This document shows, in pieces, positions 9,790 through 19,766 of a stretch of DNA of 64,000 nt. Position numbers and translations under genes: made by a program. Origin of the DNA: Avena insularis (taxonomy: Eukaryota > Streptophyta > Magnoliopsida > Poales > Poaceae); contig CM042693.1 of assembly GCA_023614405.1 (NCBI GenBank), positions 155,760,731 through 155,824,730 of the forward strand. Reading direction: 5' to 3'. The notes under the pieces are model-generated. The model was not told where the DNA came from, made no database searches, and was given only the letters and a program-made list of their open reading frames with translations. Within the stretch, counting starts at the first letter, position 1. Each line of letters starts with the position of its first letter.

Positions 9790-11057
9790 TTATCCTGGAT
9801 CAGACGCAGTACCAGGTCGCCTTCCTAGAAGGTGTGGGTCCGTACTCGCTGACTGTGGTAGCAGCGGAGCCTTTGATGGTAGATGGTGGTGCGGGAGTGA
9901 GCTAGGTCGCGTGCTTCGTCGAGCTGGTCGACTCCGTCTTGGCGTGCGAGCTCGTTGTCGGCCTCCGCGTAGTTGACCACCCGAGGCGAGTCGTACTCGA
10001 GGTCGGTTGGCATGACGGCCTCGGCGCCGTACACCATGAAGAAGGGGGTGAATCCCGCCTTCCTGGAAGGTGTGGGTCCGTACTCGCCGACTGTGGTAGC
10101 AGCGGAGCCTTTGCTGGTAGATGGTGGTGCGGGAGCGAGCTAGGTCGCGTGCTTCGTCGAGCTGGTCGACTCCGTCTTGGCGTGCGAGCTCGTTGTCGGC
10201 CTCCGCGTAGTTGACCACCTGAGGCGAGTCGTACTCGAGGTCGGTTGGCATGACGGCCTCGACGCCGTACACGATGAAGAAGGGGTGAATCCCGTCGACC
10301 TGTTGACGGAGGTACGGATGCCCCAGATGACGGATGAGAGCTCTTCAACCCAGTACCCAGGAGTTCGCTTGAGTGGGACTTGAAGTCGCGGATTCAGGCC
10401 ATGGAGGATGCTCTAGTTGGCGTGTTCCGCCTGGCCGTTGGACTCCAGGTGGGCGACTGAGGCGAGGTCGAGTCATATGTTGTGCTCCTCGAAAAATTCG
10501 GCCATGGATCCTTTGGCCAAGTTGGTGCCGATGTCCATGATGATGTTGTTCGGGATCCCGTAGCGATAGATGAGCTTGCGTAGGAACTTTGTTGCGGTCT
10601 TCCCATTGCACTTGCGGACTGGCTTGGCCTCCATCCACTTTGTGAATTTATCGACCGCGACTAGGAGGTGGATGAAGCCAGAGGGGGCCTTCTTGAAGGG
10701 GCCTACCATGTCCATGCCCCATACGGCGAATGGCCAGGTGATGGGGATGGTCTTGAGCACCGAGCTTGGAACATGAGTCTAATTGGCGTACTTCTGGCAC
10801 CCAATGCAGCGTTGGACGATATCGACCGCATCGGCGTGTCCGGTGAGCTAGTAGAAGCCATGTCGCATGGCTTTGGTGACTAGGAAGCAAGCGCCAGCGT
10901 GGTGGCCGCAGTCGCCAGCGTGGATGTCCTGGAGGATCTTGCGTCCTTCTGCGGGTTGGACGTAGCGTTGGAACACGCCGGTCACGCTGCGCTTGTGGAG
11001 CTCGCCGTTGATGACGACGAAGGATTTGCAGCTGCGTGCTATCATCCGGGCCTCCAT
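9790..11057 (-). pseudogene. Element 1 integrase
   Basis: From the right: an H2C2-type zinc region (HAGDCGHHAG, about 10915), then after a break the catalytic core beginning KTIPITWPFAVWGMDMVGPF, in which the first catalytic Asp is visible, then FIHLLVAVDKFTKWMEAKPV. The second-Asp motif reads IIMDIGTNLAKG instead of the usual ITDNGTNF, so Asp is present but its neighbours are altered. The third (Glu) region is broken by frameshifts. The C-terminal part occurs twice because of the 237-bp tandem duplication. Integrase would normally join element cDNA to the chromosome; this copy cannot be functional. Confidence 0.85.
9819..10293. repeat. 237-bp direct duplication inside integrase
   Basis: 9819-10055 and 10056-10293 are near-identical tandem copies, both running from CGCCTTCCT(A/G)GAAGGTGTG to GGTGAATCCC. 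Each encodes the same integrase C-terminal segment on the minus strand (GAEAVMPTDLEYDSP ... HSQRVRTHTF). Copies differ at only a few bases, so the duplication is much younger than the element family. Confidence 0.92.
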
Positions 11058-11128
11058 TTCGTCAGCGGGTAGGGTGCCTCCCTCCAGGTAGGCGACGTAT
11101 GGCGCGGTCTAGTCGGTTGTCTTGGCGA

Positions 11129-12124
11129 TCATCGTGACCAGGGCTGCGTCTGGTTGCAGCGGAATTCAGATGTCGATCTCCCTCGGGGGAGAGACGGAAG
11201 GTTTGGTGATGGTGTTGAGGAAGACACCGGCGGGTGGTGTGAGTCGAGCCGAGCTGATGCGGGAGAGTGCATCGGCTCCTCGTTCTTCCGCCTATCAATC
11301 CACTCGACGGAGTAACCCGCGAAGTGGCCTCCCAGCTGGTCCACCGCTTGGCGGTACGCCGCCATGGTGGGGGAGACTGCATCGCAGGTACCGGTGACGA
11401 GGTTGGAGTCGCCGTAGCAGCGCAGACGATTGATGTTCATCTCCTTGGCTGCTCGCATGCCGTGGAGTAGCTCCTCGTACTCGGCCATGTTGTTGTTGCA
11501 GGGGGTGAAGTCGAGGTACAGGACATAGCGTAACTTGTCGCCCTTTGGATATGTGAGCACGATCCCTGCCCCTGCACCATCTGCATTCTTGGAGCCATCA
11601 AAGTGTAGGCTCCAGTAATGGAGGTATCGCAGTTTCTCTGGCTACTGGGCCTCCTGCCAATCAGCGAGAAAATATGCGAGAGCCTGCGACTTGATCGCCT
11701 TGCGCCGCTCGTACCTGATGTTGTGGACTCCGATCTCGATGGCCCACTTGGCGACTTGCCTGGTCGCCTCACGGTTGCGGATGATGTCCTGCAATGGTGC
11801 TGAGGAGACGACCGTTATTGGGTGCTCTTGGAAGTAGTGCGGCAATCGCCGCTTGGCTCTGAAGACCGCATATACCAATTTTTGGTACTGCGGGTAGCGT
11901 TGGCGCGACTCGGTGAGGAATTCGCTGATGTAGTATACAGGTCGCTGCACCGACTGCTCCTTGCCTTCCTCTGGTCGTTCGACGACCATGACGGCACTGA
12001 CGACTCGCTCGGAGGCCGCGACGTAGATGAGCATGGGCTCCTTGTCAACAGGGCGGCGAGTAGCGGTGTCGCGAGTAGCACCTCCTTGAGAGCGTGGAGC
12101 GCGTCGTCTCCCTCCTTGTCCCAC
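11129..12124 (-). pseudogene. Element 1 RNase H pair
   Basis: 11642-12124 carries the Ty3/gypsy RNase H-like connection region (PMLIYVAASERVVSAVMVV, RPVYYISEFL). It is followed, after a short shift, by a second archaeal-type RNase H: LHFDGSKNADGAGAGIVLTY near 11560-11620, then NNNMAEYEELLHGMRAAKE and CYGDSNLV. The motifs D(GS)..., E in AEYEE and D in GDSN are the retained catalytic positions of this second domain. Two RNase H domains in one pol are diagnostic of the Tat lineage. The first ORF ends in QEAQ at 11642 by a stop and the frame changes near 11560, so the polyprotein is broken. Confidence 0.82.
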
Positions 12125-12172
12125 TAGAAAGTAGGGTTCTTGCGCATTGGGCGGTAGAGGGGCATCGCCTTC

Positions 12173-13032
12173 TCACCTAGTCGGGGGATGAAGCGACTGA
12201 GAGCCGCGACTCGCCCCGCCAACTTCTGGACGTCGCGCAGACACTCGGGTCTGCCGAGCCAGGCGATCATGTTGATCTTGGCGGGGTTCGCCTCGATCCC
12301 ACGCTTGGAGACGACGTAGCCCAGCAGCTATCCAGTAGGTATACCGAAGGTGCACTTTCCTGGGTTTAGCTTTATCTTGTACCTCTGCAGGTTGGCGAAG
12401 GTTTCCGCCAGGTCGGTGAGTAGATCGCCCTGGCGAGTGGACTTTACCACCATGTCGTTGATGTAGACGTGGATGTTGCGGCCGATTTGGCTCGCAAGGC
12501 ACTCCTGCATGCACCTCTGGTAGGTCGCCCTGGTGTTCTTGAGACCGAAGATCATGGCGGTGTAGCAGAAGGCTCCAAATGGTGTGATGAACGCCGTCTT
12601 CTCTTTGTCCTTGACTTCCATTTTGATCTGGTTGTACCCAGAGTAGGCGTCGAGGAAGCATAGCGAATCCGAGCCCGCGGTTGAGTCAATGATTGGTCGA
12701 TCCACAGGAGGACGAATTGCTCCTTCGGGAAGGCGCATTGATGTTTGTGTAGTCAATACACATTCTCCAGGTCCCGTTTTTCTTCTTGACCAGGACTGGG
12801 TTTGCCAGCCACTTGGAGTATTTGATTGGCCGGATGAAGCCTGCAACGAGTAGATACTGCACCTCCTCGGCGATTGCTCGGCGGCGCTCTTCATTGAAGG
12901 GCCGCAACGACTGCTTGATGGGTCACGCTTTGGGGTTGGCGTTGAGTTTGTGCTCGGCGAGTTCCCTCGGGACACCAGGCATGTTGGATGGCTTCTATGC
13001 GAAGATGTCGCGATTCTCACGTAGGAACTCAA
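12173..13032 (-). pseudogene. Element 1 reverse transcriptase, active site altered
   Basis: Palm and fingers are readable over several frames: KWLANPVLVKKKNGTWRMCI (about 12740-12810), DAYSGYNQIKMEV with TAFITPFGAFCYTAMIFGLK (about 12530-12655), then NIHVYINDMVVKS and KLNPGKCTFG. The catalytic box is YIND rather than Y-V-D-D, so the first of the two metal-binding aspartates has become Asn. The PFGLKNA-type motif reads FGLKNTRATYQRCM. Frameshifts occur near 12690-12720 and at the 12328 end. This copy could not polymerise. Confidence 0.85.
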
Positions 13033-13045
13033 TGAGCGCGCCTTC

Positions 13046-13718
13046 CTATGTTGGGCCCATGCCTGTCCTGATCGTCACTGTCTGGCTGGAGTCGCCTGGG
13101 ACCAGCTCGACGGTGCGAGTGTACGTCGTCGCCTTGAAGGCGGTGGAGCCGCCACCCTCCGAGTTGGGCTTCTTGAGTATGGTGGGGTCGTCATTGTTGA
13201 CCCCGCTCGTGTACTTGGTGTGCTTTTCTGCGTGGTTGGCTTCTACCGCTATGACGAAGTCGGTGAGCTCGGCGCCTTTGGCCTCGCACTCTGCGGCCAT
13301 GTCGGGGTCGCCGTGGACGGTGATGATGCCGCACGGCCCGGGGAGCTTCATCACGTTGTACACGTAGTGGGGCGCTGCCATGAATTTGGCGAATGCCTGA
13401 CGCCCGAGGACGCAGTGGTAGGGGCTGTTGAATGGCACCATCTCGAAGACGATCCGCTCGGTGCGGAAGTTCACTGGTGTGCCGAAGGTTACTGGAAGCT
13501 TCACCTTGCCGATCGGGTACGCCTTCCGACCGGGGACGATGCCGTGGAAGGTGGTGTAGGTCGTCTCGATCATTAACTGCGGGAGCCGCAGTCACCTGAA
13601 TGTGTCTAGGTACAGGATGTTGATGGAGCTGCCGCCGCCCATCAGTGTCTTGGGGAGCCAGTAGTCTCCCACCATGGGATTGACCACTAGGGTAACTTGG
13701 CACGGATACTCGATCCAT
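13046..13718 (-). pseudogene. Element 1 aspartic protease region
   Basis: A retropepsin-like region follows gag. The active-site stretch (minus, about 13615-13650) reads LMGGGSSINIL where family members have a D-G/N-G-S-S motif (element 2 keeps VLIDNGSSINIMY). The catalytic Asp codon has become Gly. Downstream YTTFHGIVPGRKAYPIGKVK and FEMVPFNSPYHCVLGRQAFA are the conserved flap and C-terminal parts shared with element 2. A stop separates the active site from the rest (near 13590). Confidence 0.8.
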
Positions 13719-13738
13719 GGCGAGTGGTCCTCCCGGCT

Positions 13739-16220
13739 CTAGGTGATTTGTTGCTCGAACCAGTTGAGGAACTGGGGGATGTCGACCTGGGACACTGCAT
13801 TGACGGCGACAACGCGGGCGATGAGCTTCTTCTCGCGCTTCATGTTGAAGTCGGTGAAGGTGTGAATCGAGCCGGCATCATTGCTGAATTTTCCGCCATT
13901 TGTCTGGTGGTTGTCCGGGTCTTCCCTTGCGCGTCGTGCCTTCTCGATCTCCCTCAGGGAGTGGCAGTCAGCGGTCGTGTGCGTGGCGGGTTTCCCCTCC
14001 CAGCTGTGGAACACACAGGGCTGGTTGAGGAGAGCCGCGGGGTCGAACCTCGGCTTCGCCTTGTAGTTGCCGCCTTCGTGGCGTTGGCCTCCATCGCGGC
14101 GAAAGATTTTGGGCTCGCATGGGGCGGAACCGGCATTGGCGACAAAGTCGACTCTCCCGTCACCGCGACGCTTGCCGGTGAGGCGAGTGTTGCTGTAGCG
14201 TAGCTCGGGTCTTCTCTCATTGTCGTGGACGCTCGTGCGGCGATTCCCCCCGACTCGTCATCGGTTTCTTGGTTTGGGTCCTCCTCCGTGTACCACTTAG
14301 CAATCTCGAGGAGGTCCGGTATGTTGTCGAGTGTTTTGTACACCCGCTTGAGTTTGGCGACCAAGGGCTCATAGCGGCACGAGGTCTTGAAGCAGTGGAT
14401 CGTGGTGTCTGGGTGGATTCCGGCCGCGTTGTACCACAGGTATTGCCACTGTTGGACCCAGCTGCGGGTCGAGTCGCGGGGTCCCTGGACGCATCTCTCC
14501 ATGTCCTTGATGGTGGTGGCGCGTGTGTAGGAGCCCTCGAAGTGCCTGACGAAGGCGTCACGCATTTCCTCCCAGGAGTCGATGCTGTCCGTGGGGAGGG
14601 TGTTGATCCATTGCCGGCACGCTCCCTCCATCATCAGGGGGAGGTAGCGAGAGGCGAGCAGGTCGGTGTGGCCGGCGATTCCCATCACCATGAGGTACGT
14701 GTCCAGCCACACGGACGGATCGTACGAGGGGTCGTACTTCTCGATCTCCTTCAGCGCCTTAAAGATCGCCGGATATCTTTCGCCTCAGATCATTGGTCCA
14801 AAGCACTAGGGTCCGACTCGGCTCAGCGATCCCCTTGCTTCGCTGTCACGGCGGTTGGTGAGGGTATGCCTCAAGTCATCGGGCTGGTGGGCGCCAGCTC
14901 TGGTTGTTGATGATGTGGGTGCGCACGTTGACTGGATGCCCTTTGGCGGCGGCGAGGTTGTTCGCCGGTCGCGGATCGTTGGTGGAGAGTGCCGCGTGTG
15001 CGGGTCGGTGTTGGAGCAGTTGCGGCTCGGGTGGTGGGCAGTTAAGGGTGATTGCCACCATTGGGCGGCCGCTCGAGGCCTCCCTGTTGCCTAACGAATG
15101 CGACTACATGCGACCCTCTAAGTCGGTGCAAGCGTTTTGTTCCTCGACGGCCTTGGTGAGTAGATCCTTGGCATACTGGATCTGTAGGACGCCTTCCCCG
15201 GTCACGGTGATGTTGTCGACCGCGGCTCGGCTCGCGACGACGTTGTCCATCGCGGTGGAGAATAGCGGGAGGCCATTCGCGTCTCGCTCCTGCGAGGAGA
15301 CCAGGATTCTCGGATGATCCCGGGGGGGGGCGTGCGGCCAGGTGGTGGTGGTGGGGCGCCGTTAGCCATCGCGCCTGGTGGTGGTCGGGGTCTCCCTCCT
15401 GGCGGCGCGTGCTTGCAGATCGCGCGTTTGGCTATGTGGGCCGAGTCGTTCTCATCGTCGAAGTTTAGGGCGCGGCCCTGAACGGTGGGGTTCAGGCGTG
15501 ACCAGATGCGGAGTTGGTGGTAGCACGAAAGCTCTTGCGCCGTCACCTGGTCGAGGCGAAATTTTTCGCGCTCGGCTTGTTCCTTGCGGACCACCTCCTC
15601 CAACCGTAGGCGGAGTTCCTCGACCTCTGTTGCCATCTCGGTCGGCGGGATCGGCATGGAGAAGGGGTCTGGCGGGGCGTCCGCGCCATTCGCCATGTAG
15701 GCCGCGACGTTGTGACCGGATCCGACATGGAGGTCGCCGGAGTTCTCCGACCCGGAGTCAAAGTCGAAGATCCCAAGAATGGAGGGATCCTCGAAGTCTC
15801 CCACGTTGGAGACCAGGGTGATGGAGCCTGCGGGCGACGCGGTGACGATGGATCTGGTGGCCGATGTCGGGGTCGCCGAGTCGGCGTCGTCGTTGAGGGT
15901 CGTGTCGTCCGCGACCACGGTGGTTTCGGCCACGTTGTTGTTGGCCAAGTCGTACTTGGAGGCGAGGCGGTGGATGGGGAGGACCTGAATCTCAGAGAGA
16001 AGGTCGCGTGGTGGTGACTCGCGGATGCGAGCCGAGTCCTTCGAGACAATGACATCGATGAAGCCGACGAAGTGGCTGATCGTGCCGACCGGCATGATCA
16101 CGCTGTGCGTGATGGGGAACGCCGCCGGGACGTAGCTGCTCGGCAAGATCTGGAGGATCTCGCCAATCGCAATCATGCGGCCGGTGCCGATCGTCTCGTT
16201 GATGGGAACATTGGATCTCG
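13739..16220 (-). pseudogene. Element 1 gag
   Basis: Three blocks. 15202-16220: low-complexity N-terminal part, acidic then with a coiled-coil-like EVEELRLRLEEVVRKEQAER and a proline-rich tail. 13954-14712: capsid-like Retrotrans_gag domain, with ACRQWINTLPTDSIDSWEEM, FVRHFEGSYTRATTIKDMER and STRSWVQQWQYLWYNAAGI. About 13900-14020: a zinc-knuckle-like CHHC segment (C.FHSWEGKPATHTTADC). Frameshifts separate the blocks (near 14715-15200 and near 13955). Gag would form the cytoplasmic particle packaging element RNA. Confidence 0.82.
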
Positions 16221-16249
16221 CCACAGAACACCGGTCTGACCGGCCAGGC

Positions 16250-16266
16250 CACACGGTGGGCGCCAC
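16250..16266 (-). other. Element 1 primer-binding site
   Basis: Immediately inside the 5' LTR the minus strand reads TGGCGCCCACCGTG. It begins TGG, as expected for pairing with a tRNA 3' CCA end. Element 2 carries CCCACCGTGGGGC at the same place. I do not assign the tRNA with certainty. Confidence 0.7.
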
Positions 16267-16756
16267 TGTCGTGGGAATGGCCACGACAGATGCTACAATC
16301 GGCAGCGAATGGTAGAACAAAGGGCAAGGGCGGCCAACCATCTGCAGTGCAAGATGAGGGCGGAGACACAAGGATTTACCCAGGTTCGGCCCCCCGGAGG
16401 GTAAATACCTACTCCTGCTAGATTGTAGTATGGAGATAGTACAAGAGGGAGCTCGACGACTAGGCGGCGAGTCGCTGGGGTGTATGATGGAACGTGTCCT
16501 CTATGCGTACCCTAGGGAGGTTTATATAGGCTCACCTTGCTAGGGTTTACAGATCTACAACCAAATTAGTTAAGGATTCGGAGGGTTCTTGACCTAATCC
16601 GACTGGGCCTAGCTATGCTTATGGGCCTCCAGCTTCCAGTCGCCTAGGTCGTTGCCAAGTCTCGATCCAGTCGCCGTCCTGCAGGCCCACTCGCTGGCAG
16701 CTTGGGCTAGTACGAAACGTCCTGCTGGGTATACCCCGGTCGGCATATCCCCATCA
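16267..16756 (-). repeat. Element 1 5' LTR with promoter
   Basis: 490-bp partner of 4402-4891, TG...CA ended. Minus-strand TATA box CCTATATAAA at 16521-16530, about 255 bp upstream of the LTR end at the PBS side, so transcription would run leftward into gag. Confidence 0.93.
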
Positions 16757-16789
16757 AACAACATGATATACTCATTGGTAGCTGAATAC

Positions 16790-16986
16790 CGTGGTGTCAA
16801 CAAATCCCTCTTGAAACGTCAACTCAAAGTTGGTCATGTAGATATCCCCACGGCTGCACAAACCATTTGTGTCAAAACAAGTGGGACACTACGATAGAAT
16901 ATAGATCTGATCAGTAATACTAATCGGGAGAAATTTAGTGGTAGGAAGAGACCAAACATGTATGGTACCTCTTTGGTGCCAGCCAT
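16790..16986 (-). CDS. Gene A exons 1-2 (start of B3-like protein)
   Basis: ATG at 16984-16986 begins MAGTKE. A donor (AAAGAG|GTACC, exon end 16969) and an acceptor (CTATCGTAG, exon start 16888) define an 80-bp intron. Exon 2 (16790-16888, exactly 99 nt) continues in phase: CPTCFDTNGLCSRGDIYMTN then FELTFQEGFVDTT, ending at donor ACG|GTATTC. Joined in phase 0 to the exon at 4074, the boundary falls just before IIPCYMRACF, as in B3 proteins where an F...F..GF..T..IP lead-in starts the domain. The CPTC...C pattern resembles the Cys-rich start of some grass B3 proteins. A C/T-rich 5' leader lies upstream to about 17170. Element 1 starts 34 bp inside the following intron. Confidence 0.55.
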
Positions 16987-17768
16987 CCTTGTTGACGACG
17001 ACGAGTGTGGCGGGTAAATCTACCGCGAGAGAGCAGTTATCTTTCTATGGAGGCAGGGACGGCGTCTATGATAGTAGAGCGATGATGGCGCTACGCGGCG
17101 CCGTGTCACAAAGATGGGATTGTTTGTTCAGGGAGGAATGGAGACTAGGTATTTGGAAAAACCCTACACGCATGGCTGTGCAACTGTTGGTCCGGCCTAT
17201 TAAACGGCTGACGCGCATCTGCCCTAAACGGCAGGCCCAGTTGCGTTTCATGTGTTTTTGTTTTACTATGTTGACAATGACGAACTACTGAGTGTGACAT
17301 ATCATCATTATATTGTATTAAAATTGGTTAAGCACAAAAAGGTAATTAAATCCAAGAAGCATTGAGTCTATATTTAGTTAAGCAAACGATATTAGCTAGT
17401 TAAAACTCGAATACATCATAGAAGATTCTAGAATTAAGCTAGTTAAAGGGAATTCAAAATTTTCCAATATTTTTTTATTTTAGATTAAAAATTCAACTAA
17501 TTTTTAGAAACAATTCTCTAATATTTTTTGAATAGACTATATTTTACCAATATTTTTCTTAACATTCCTAGCCAAATTGTGTACATTTTGGACACTCCAC
17601 ATTGTCTCAATAATTCAACACAACAAGATCACTAGGAGCAAATTGGAACTCAAAACAAGATTAATGAACTACCTAATTTGCACATATGATCAGCTATGTA
17701 GAATAATTAGAAAGGATGACAATACCAACTAGAGATTCATACTTAATTAACTTTTTTGTCACACCAAA
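16987..17768. other. Gene A leader, then AT-rich DNA without genes
   Basis: 16987-17170 in the minus sense looks like the 5' leader of gene A. From about 17290 the DNA is strongly AT-rich (many A/T runs), with no ORF or repeat I can name. Confidence 0.4.
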
Positions 17769-18345
17769 GTGAAGGGTGAAGGTGTTTCTATCCAGCCCAG
17801 AGAGGTCTACATCTCATGCAATGTTGGCATGGCCCCACATCTGCCACAGGTGTGTGTCATGGCTTGGCATAACACTCTTATACTTAGACCCATCAAGTGG
17901 GTGGGATCATGTTGGTCAAGTGTAGCGACTCACACAACCACTAAATTGATGATGGTGTTTCTAGCCAACCCAGAGAGGTCTATAGCCCATGCAATGTTGG
18001 CATGGCCCCACATCTACCACAATTGTGTGTGTCATGGCTTGGCATAGTAGTGTTATAATAAGACCTATCAACAGTGTGGCATCATGTTGGCTGAGGAACA
18101 CAGACACTAGGTTGATGATGGTGTTTCTAGCCAACCTAGAGAGCTCTATAGCCCATACAATGTTGGAATGCGCCTACATCTGCCACAAGTGTGTGTCATG
18201 GCTTGGCATATTAAATTTATATTTAGATCTATCAAGTAGGCAGGATCATGTTGGCCAAGTGATGACTCATACAAAAACAAGTTGGTGAAGGTGTTTCATA
18301 AAATGATCCCAAAATTTTTGCACATGCTATACCAATGGTACCTGT
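17769..18345 (+). repeat. Array of about 170-bp repeats, left arm
   Basis: Three monomers plus a partial fourth: AAGGTGTTTCTATCCAGCCC at 17781, GGTGTTTCTAGCCAACCCAG at 17953, GTGTTTCTAGCCAACCTAG at 18121, and AAGGTGTTTCATAAA near 18289. The step is 168-172 bp. Each unit contains CATGTTGG.. and TGTGTGTCATGGCTTGGCAT. The same units occur in reverse orientation at 29010-29460. Confidence 0.85.
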
Positions 18346-18917
18346 CAAGAATATGTAATTTATTTGAAAAAATTCAAAATTTTAAAATAGCTATTTTGTT
18401 TAAATTTTTAAATATAAAAAATATAGGATAGAAGGAAAAAGTAAGACTCGACGTGTAGGCGCCCAACTCCTACTCCCGCGCTCGCGTCACGGCTGTATTA
18501 ATAGGTGGGTTCAATTACAAGCTGGGCCTTATAGATAAACAAAAATACAACCATGCCTTGGACTTTTACAAAAAGGACCTTGCACAAAAAGAAGAAAAAG
18601 CAATCGGATCCACCAGGTCCTTCTCCACCGGAAACAATCGCGAGCTCGACGTCGTGGCAAACAGTGCTTGCTTCGGGGATGAAACCACTTGACATAGGAG
18701 CGTCGAATCTTGCCATGGACGAGACGTAAGAGGGCCTCCACTGGAGGTTGAATAAGAAGCGACAAACAAGCCGCTGCACGGAGTGGTTCCCATGACCATG
18801 GATAGCGGTGGCACTAAATTTCCAGCGCTTGGGTTCTCCGCCATGAGCAACTACTAATCCCCACCGGAGAGAATGAAGATTGGTTGCAACCTTCCTCATA
18901 CCTAATCCCCAGCGGAG
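18346..18917. other. Unassigned DNA between array and element 3
   Basis: AT-rich to 18430, then a GC-richer block. A 147-codon minus frame (18498-18941) has no domain I recognise and runs into the LTR remnant. The block does not match the part of the 5' LTR that should lie here, so it is either host DNA or a separate insertion that replaced most of the 3' LTR. Confidence 0.4.
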
Positions 18918-19200
18918 TGGCCTAGTGAGCAAGATTGGCAAAAATGACCATTTGCTTTATTTGTTTTGTTTTTGATTTTATCTTGATTTATTTATTCTTG
19001 GAAATGTTTGAGATGATTTTATTTTCATCTTTAAACTATTCCTTGCTATTTGGATCAATCACACAAGTCCATTCATGCATTCACACAATTATCACATAAA
19101 CACATGCATTCATATGATTTTAATTAACAAAAGTTTTTGTTAACCCTAATTTTGGTGATTGGAATTTGATAACCTTGTTCAACATTTTTGGGATGTTACA
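18918..19200 (-). repeat. Element 3 3' LTR, truncated
   Basis: Matches 28727-29005 from about AGATTGGCAAAAATGACC to GGGATGTTACA with scattered changes. Similarity stops abruptly at about 18918, so some 3.7 kb of the LTR is missing. Confidence 0.88.
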
Positions 19201-19214
19201 AACCTTCCCTCCTT
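19201..19214 (-). other. Element 3 polypurine tract
   Basis: Minus strand AAGGAGGGAAGGTT directly precedes TGTAACATCCC of the 3' LTR, a typical purine-rich plus-strand primer. Confidence 0.8.
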
Positions 19215-19270
19215 AAAAAAAATCTCGTCCCGAGATTTGAGAAAGAATAAGAAGAAAACTAGGATTTAAA

Positions 19271-19700
19271 AAGATCGGGAAACTCCGTCTTGATGTGATC
19301 TTCTCGCTCCCAGGTAGCTTTTTCTTTAGTGTGGTTACTCCACTGAATCTTGAGAAACTTGATGCTTCGCGTTCTGGTGGTCCTGAAAGCTTCCTCCAAA
19401 ATACGGATGGGTACTTCGGGATATGTCAGGTCATCGTTGATCTCTATGGTGTGGTGATCAATGTTCTTGAAAACTTCAGTCTTCTTTGGAACATCGAGTC
19501 ATTTGCGAAGCAACGATATATGGAACACATTATGCACTGCAGACATATCCTCTAGCAGTTCCAATTGATACGATACTTCTCCTCTATGATTCAGAATCTT
19601 GAAAGGTCTGATAAACCTGGGGGCTAACTTTCCTTTGAGCTGGAAACGTTGCATTCCCTTCAAAGGCGACACTTTGAGATACACAAAATCTCCGATATTG
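19271..19700 (-). pseudogene. Element 3 integrase tail and chromodomain
   Basis: 19499-19684 encodes the GPY/F-like module (KGKLAPRFIRPFKILNHRGE and AVHNVFHISLL). After a stop, the complement of 19271-19440 reads DLTYPEVPIRILEE, then SIKFLKIQWSNHTKEKATWE and REDHIKTEFPDLF. The W..H..EEATWE pattern is the chromodomain used by chromoviruses to direct integration to heterochromatin-marked histone H3. The module is readable, but the frame is interrupted between HISLLRK and DLTY. Confidence 0.82.
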
Positions 19701-19766
19701 AAAGCGAGGTCTCAACGTCTCTTGTTGGCGTAACTCTTCTGTCTTGACTGGGCGGTCTTGAGGTGC

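Larger units (their letters stand above)
4402..16756 (-). mobile_element. Element 1: Tat-lineage Ty3/gypsy retrotransposon
   Basis: Full-structure 12.35-kb element in minus orientation. It has 490-bp LTRs at both ends, a degenerate 5-bp target duplication (AAAAA/AACAA), a PBS at the right, and a domain order in its own sense of gag, protease, RT, RNase H, second RNase H, integrase. Between integrase and the 3' LTR is a gene on the opposite strand (5384-8801). The second archaeal-type RNase H and the antisense ORF are both known hallmarks of the Tat lineage (RIRE2, Grande and Retand relatives). The LTR pair differs at roughly 40 of 490 positions by my eye count (about 8%), indicating an insertion a few million years old. 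Coding regions carry stops, frameshifts and replaced catalytic residues. The insertion lies in an intron of gene A. Confidence 0.92.

Noticed and set aside
10000..12700. Several plus-strand ORFs of 60-200 codons
   Set aside because: They are GC-rich shadows of the element 1 pol genes; the minus strand carries the RT, RNase H and integrase motifs.
17769..18345. Centromeric satellite
   Set aside because: The monomer of about 170 bp is close to nucleosome length, but only three to four degenerate copies are present in inverted blocks, and I do not recognise the rice 155-bp CentO sequence.
18498..18941. 147-codon minus ORF as a gene
   Set aside because: No recognisable motif, runs into the LTR remnant, and has equally long frames on the same strand in other phases; no support for coding.
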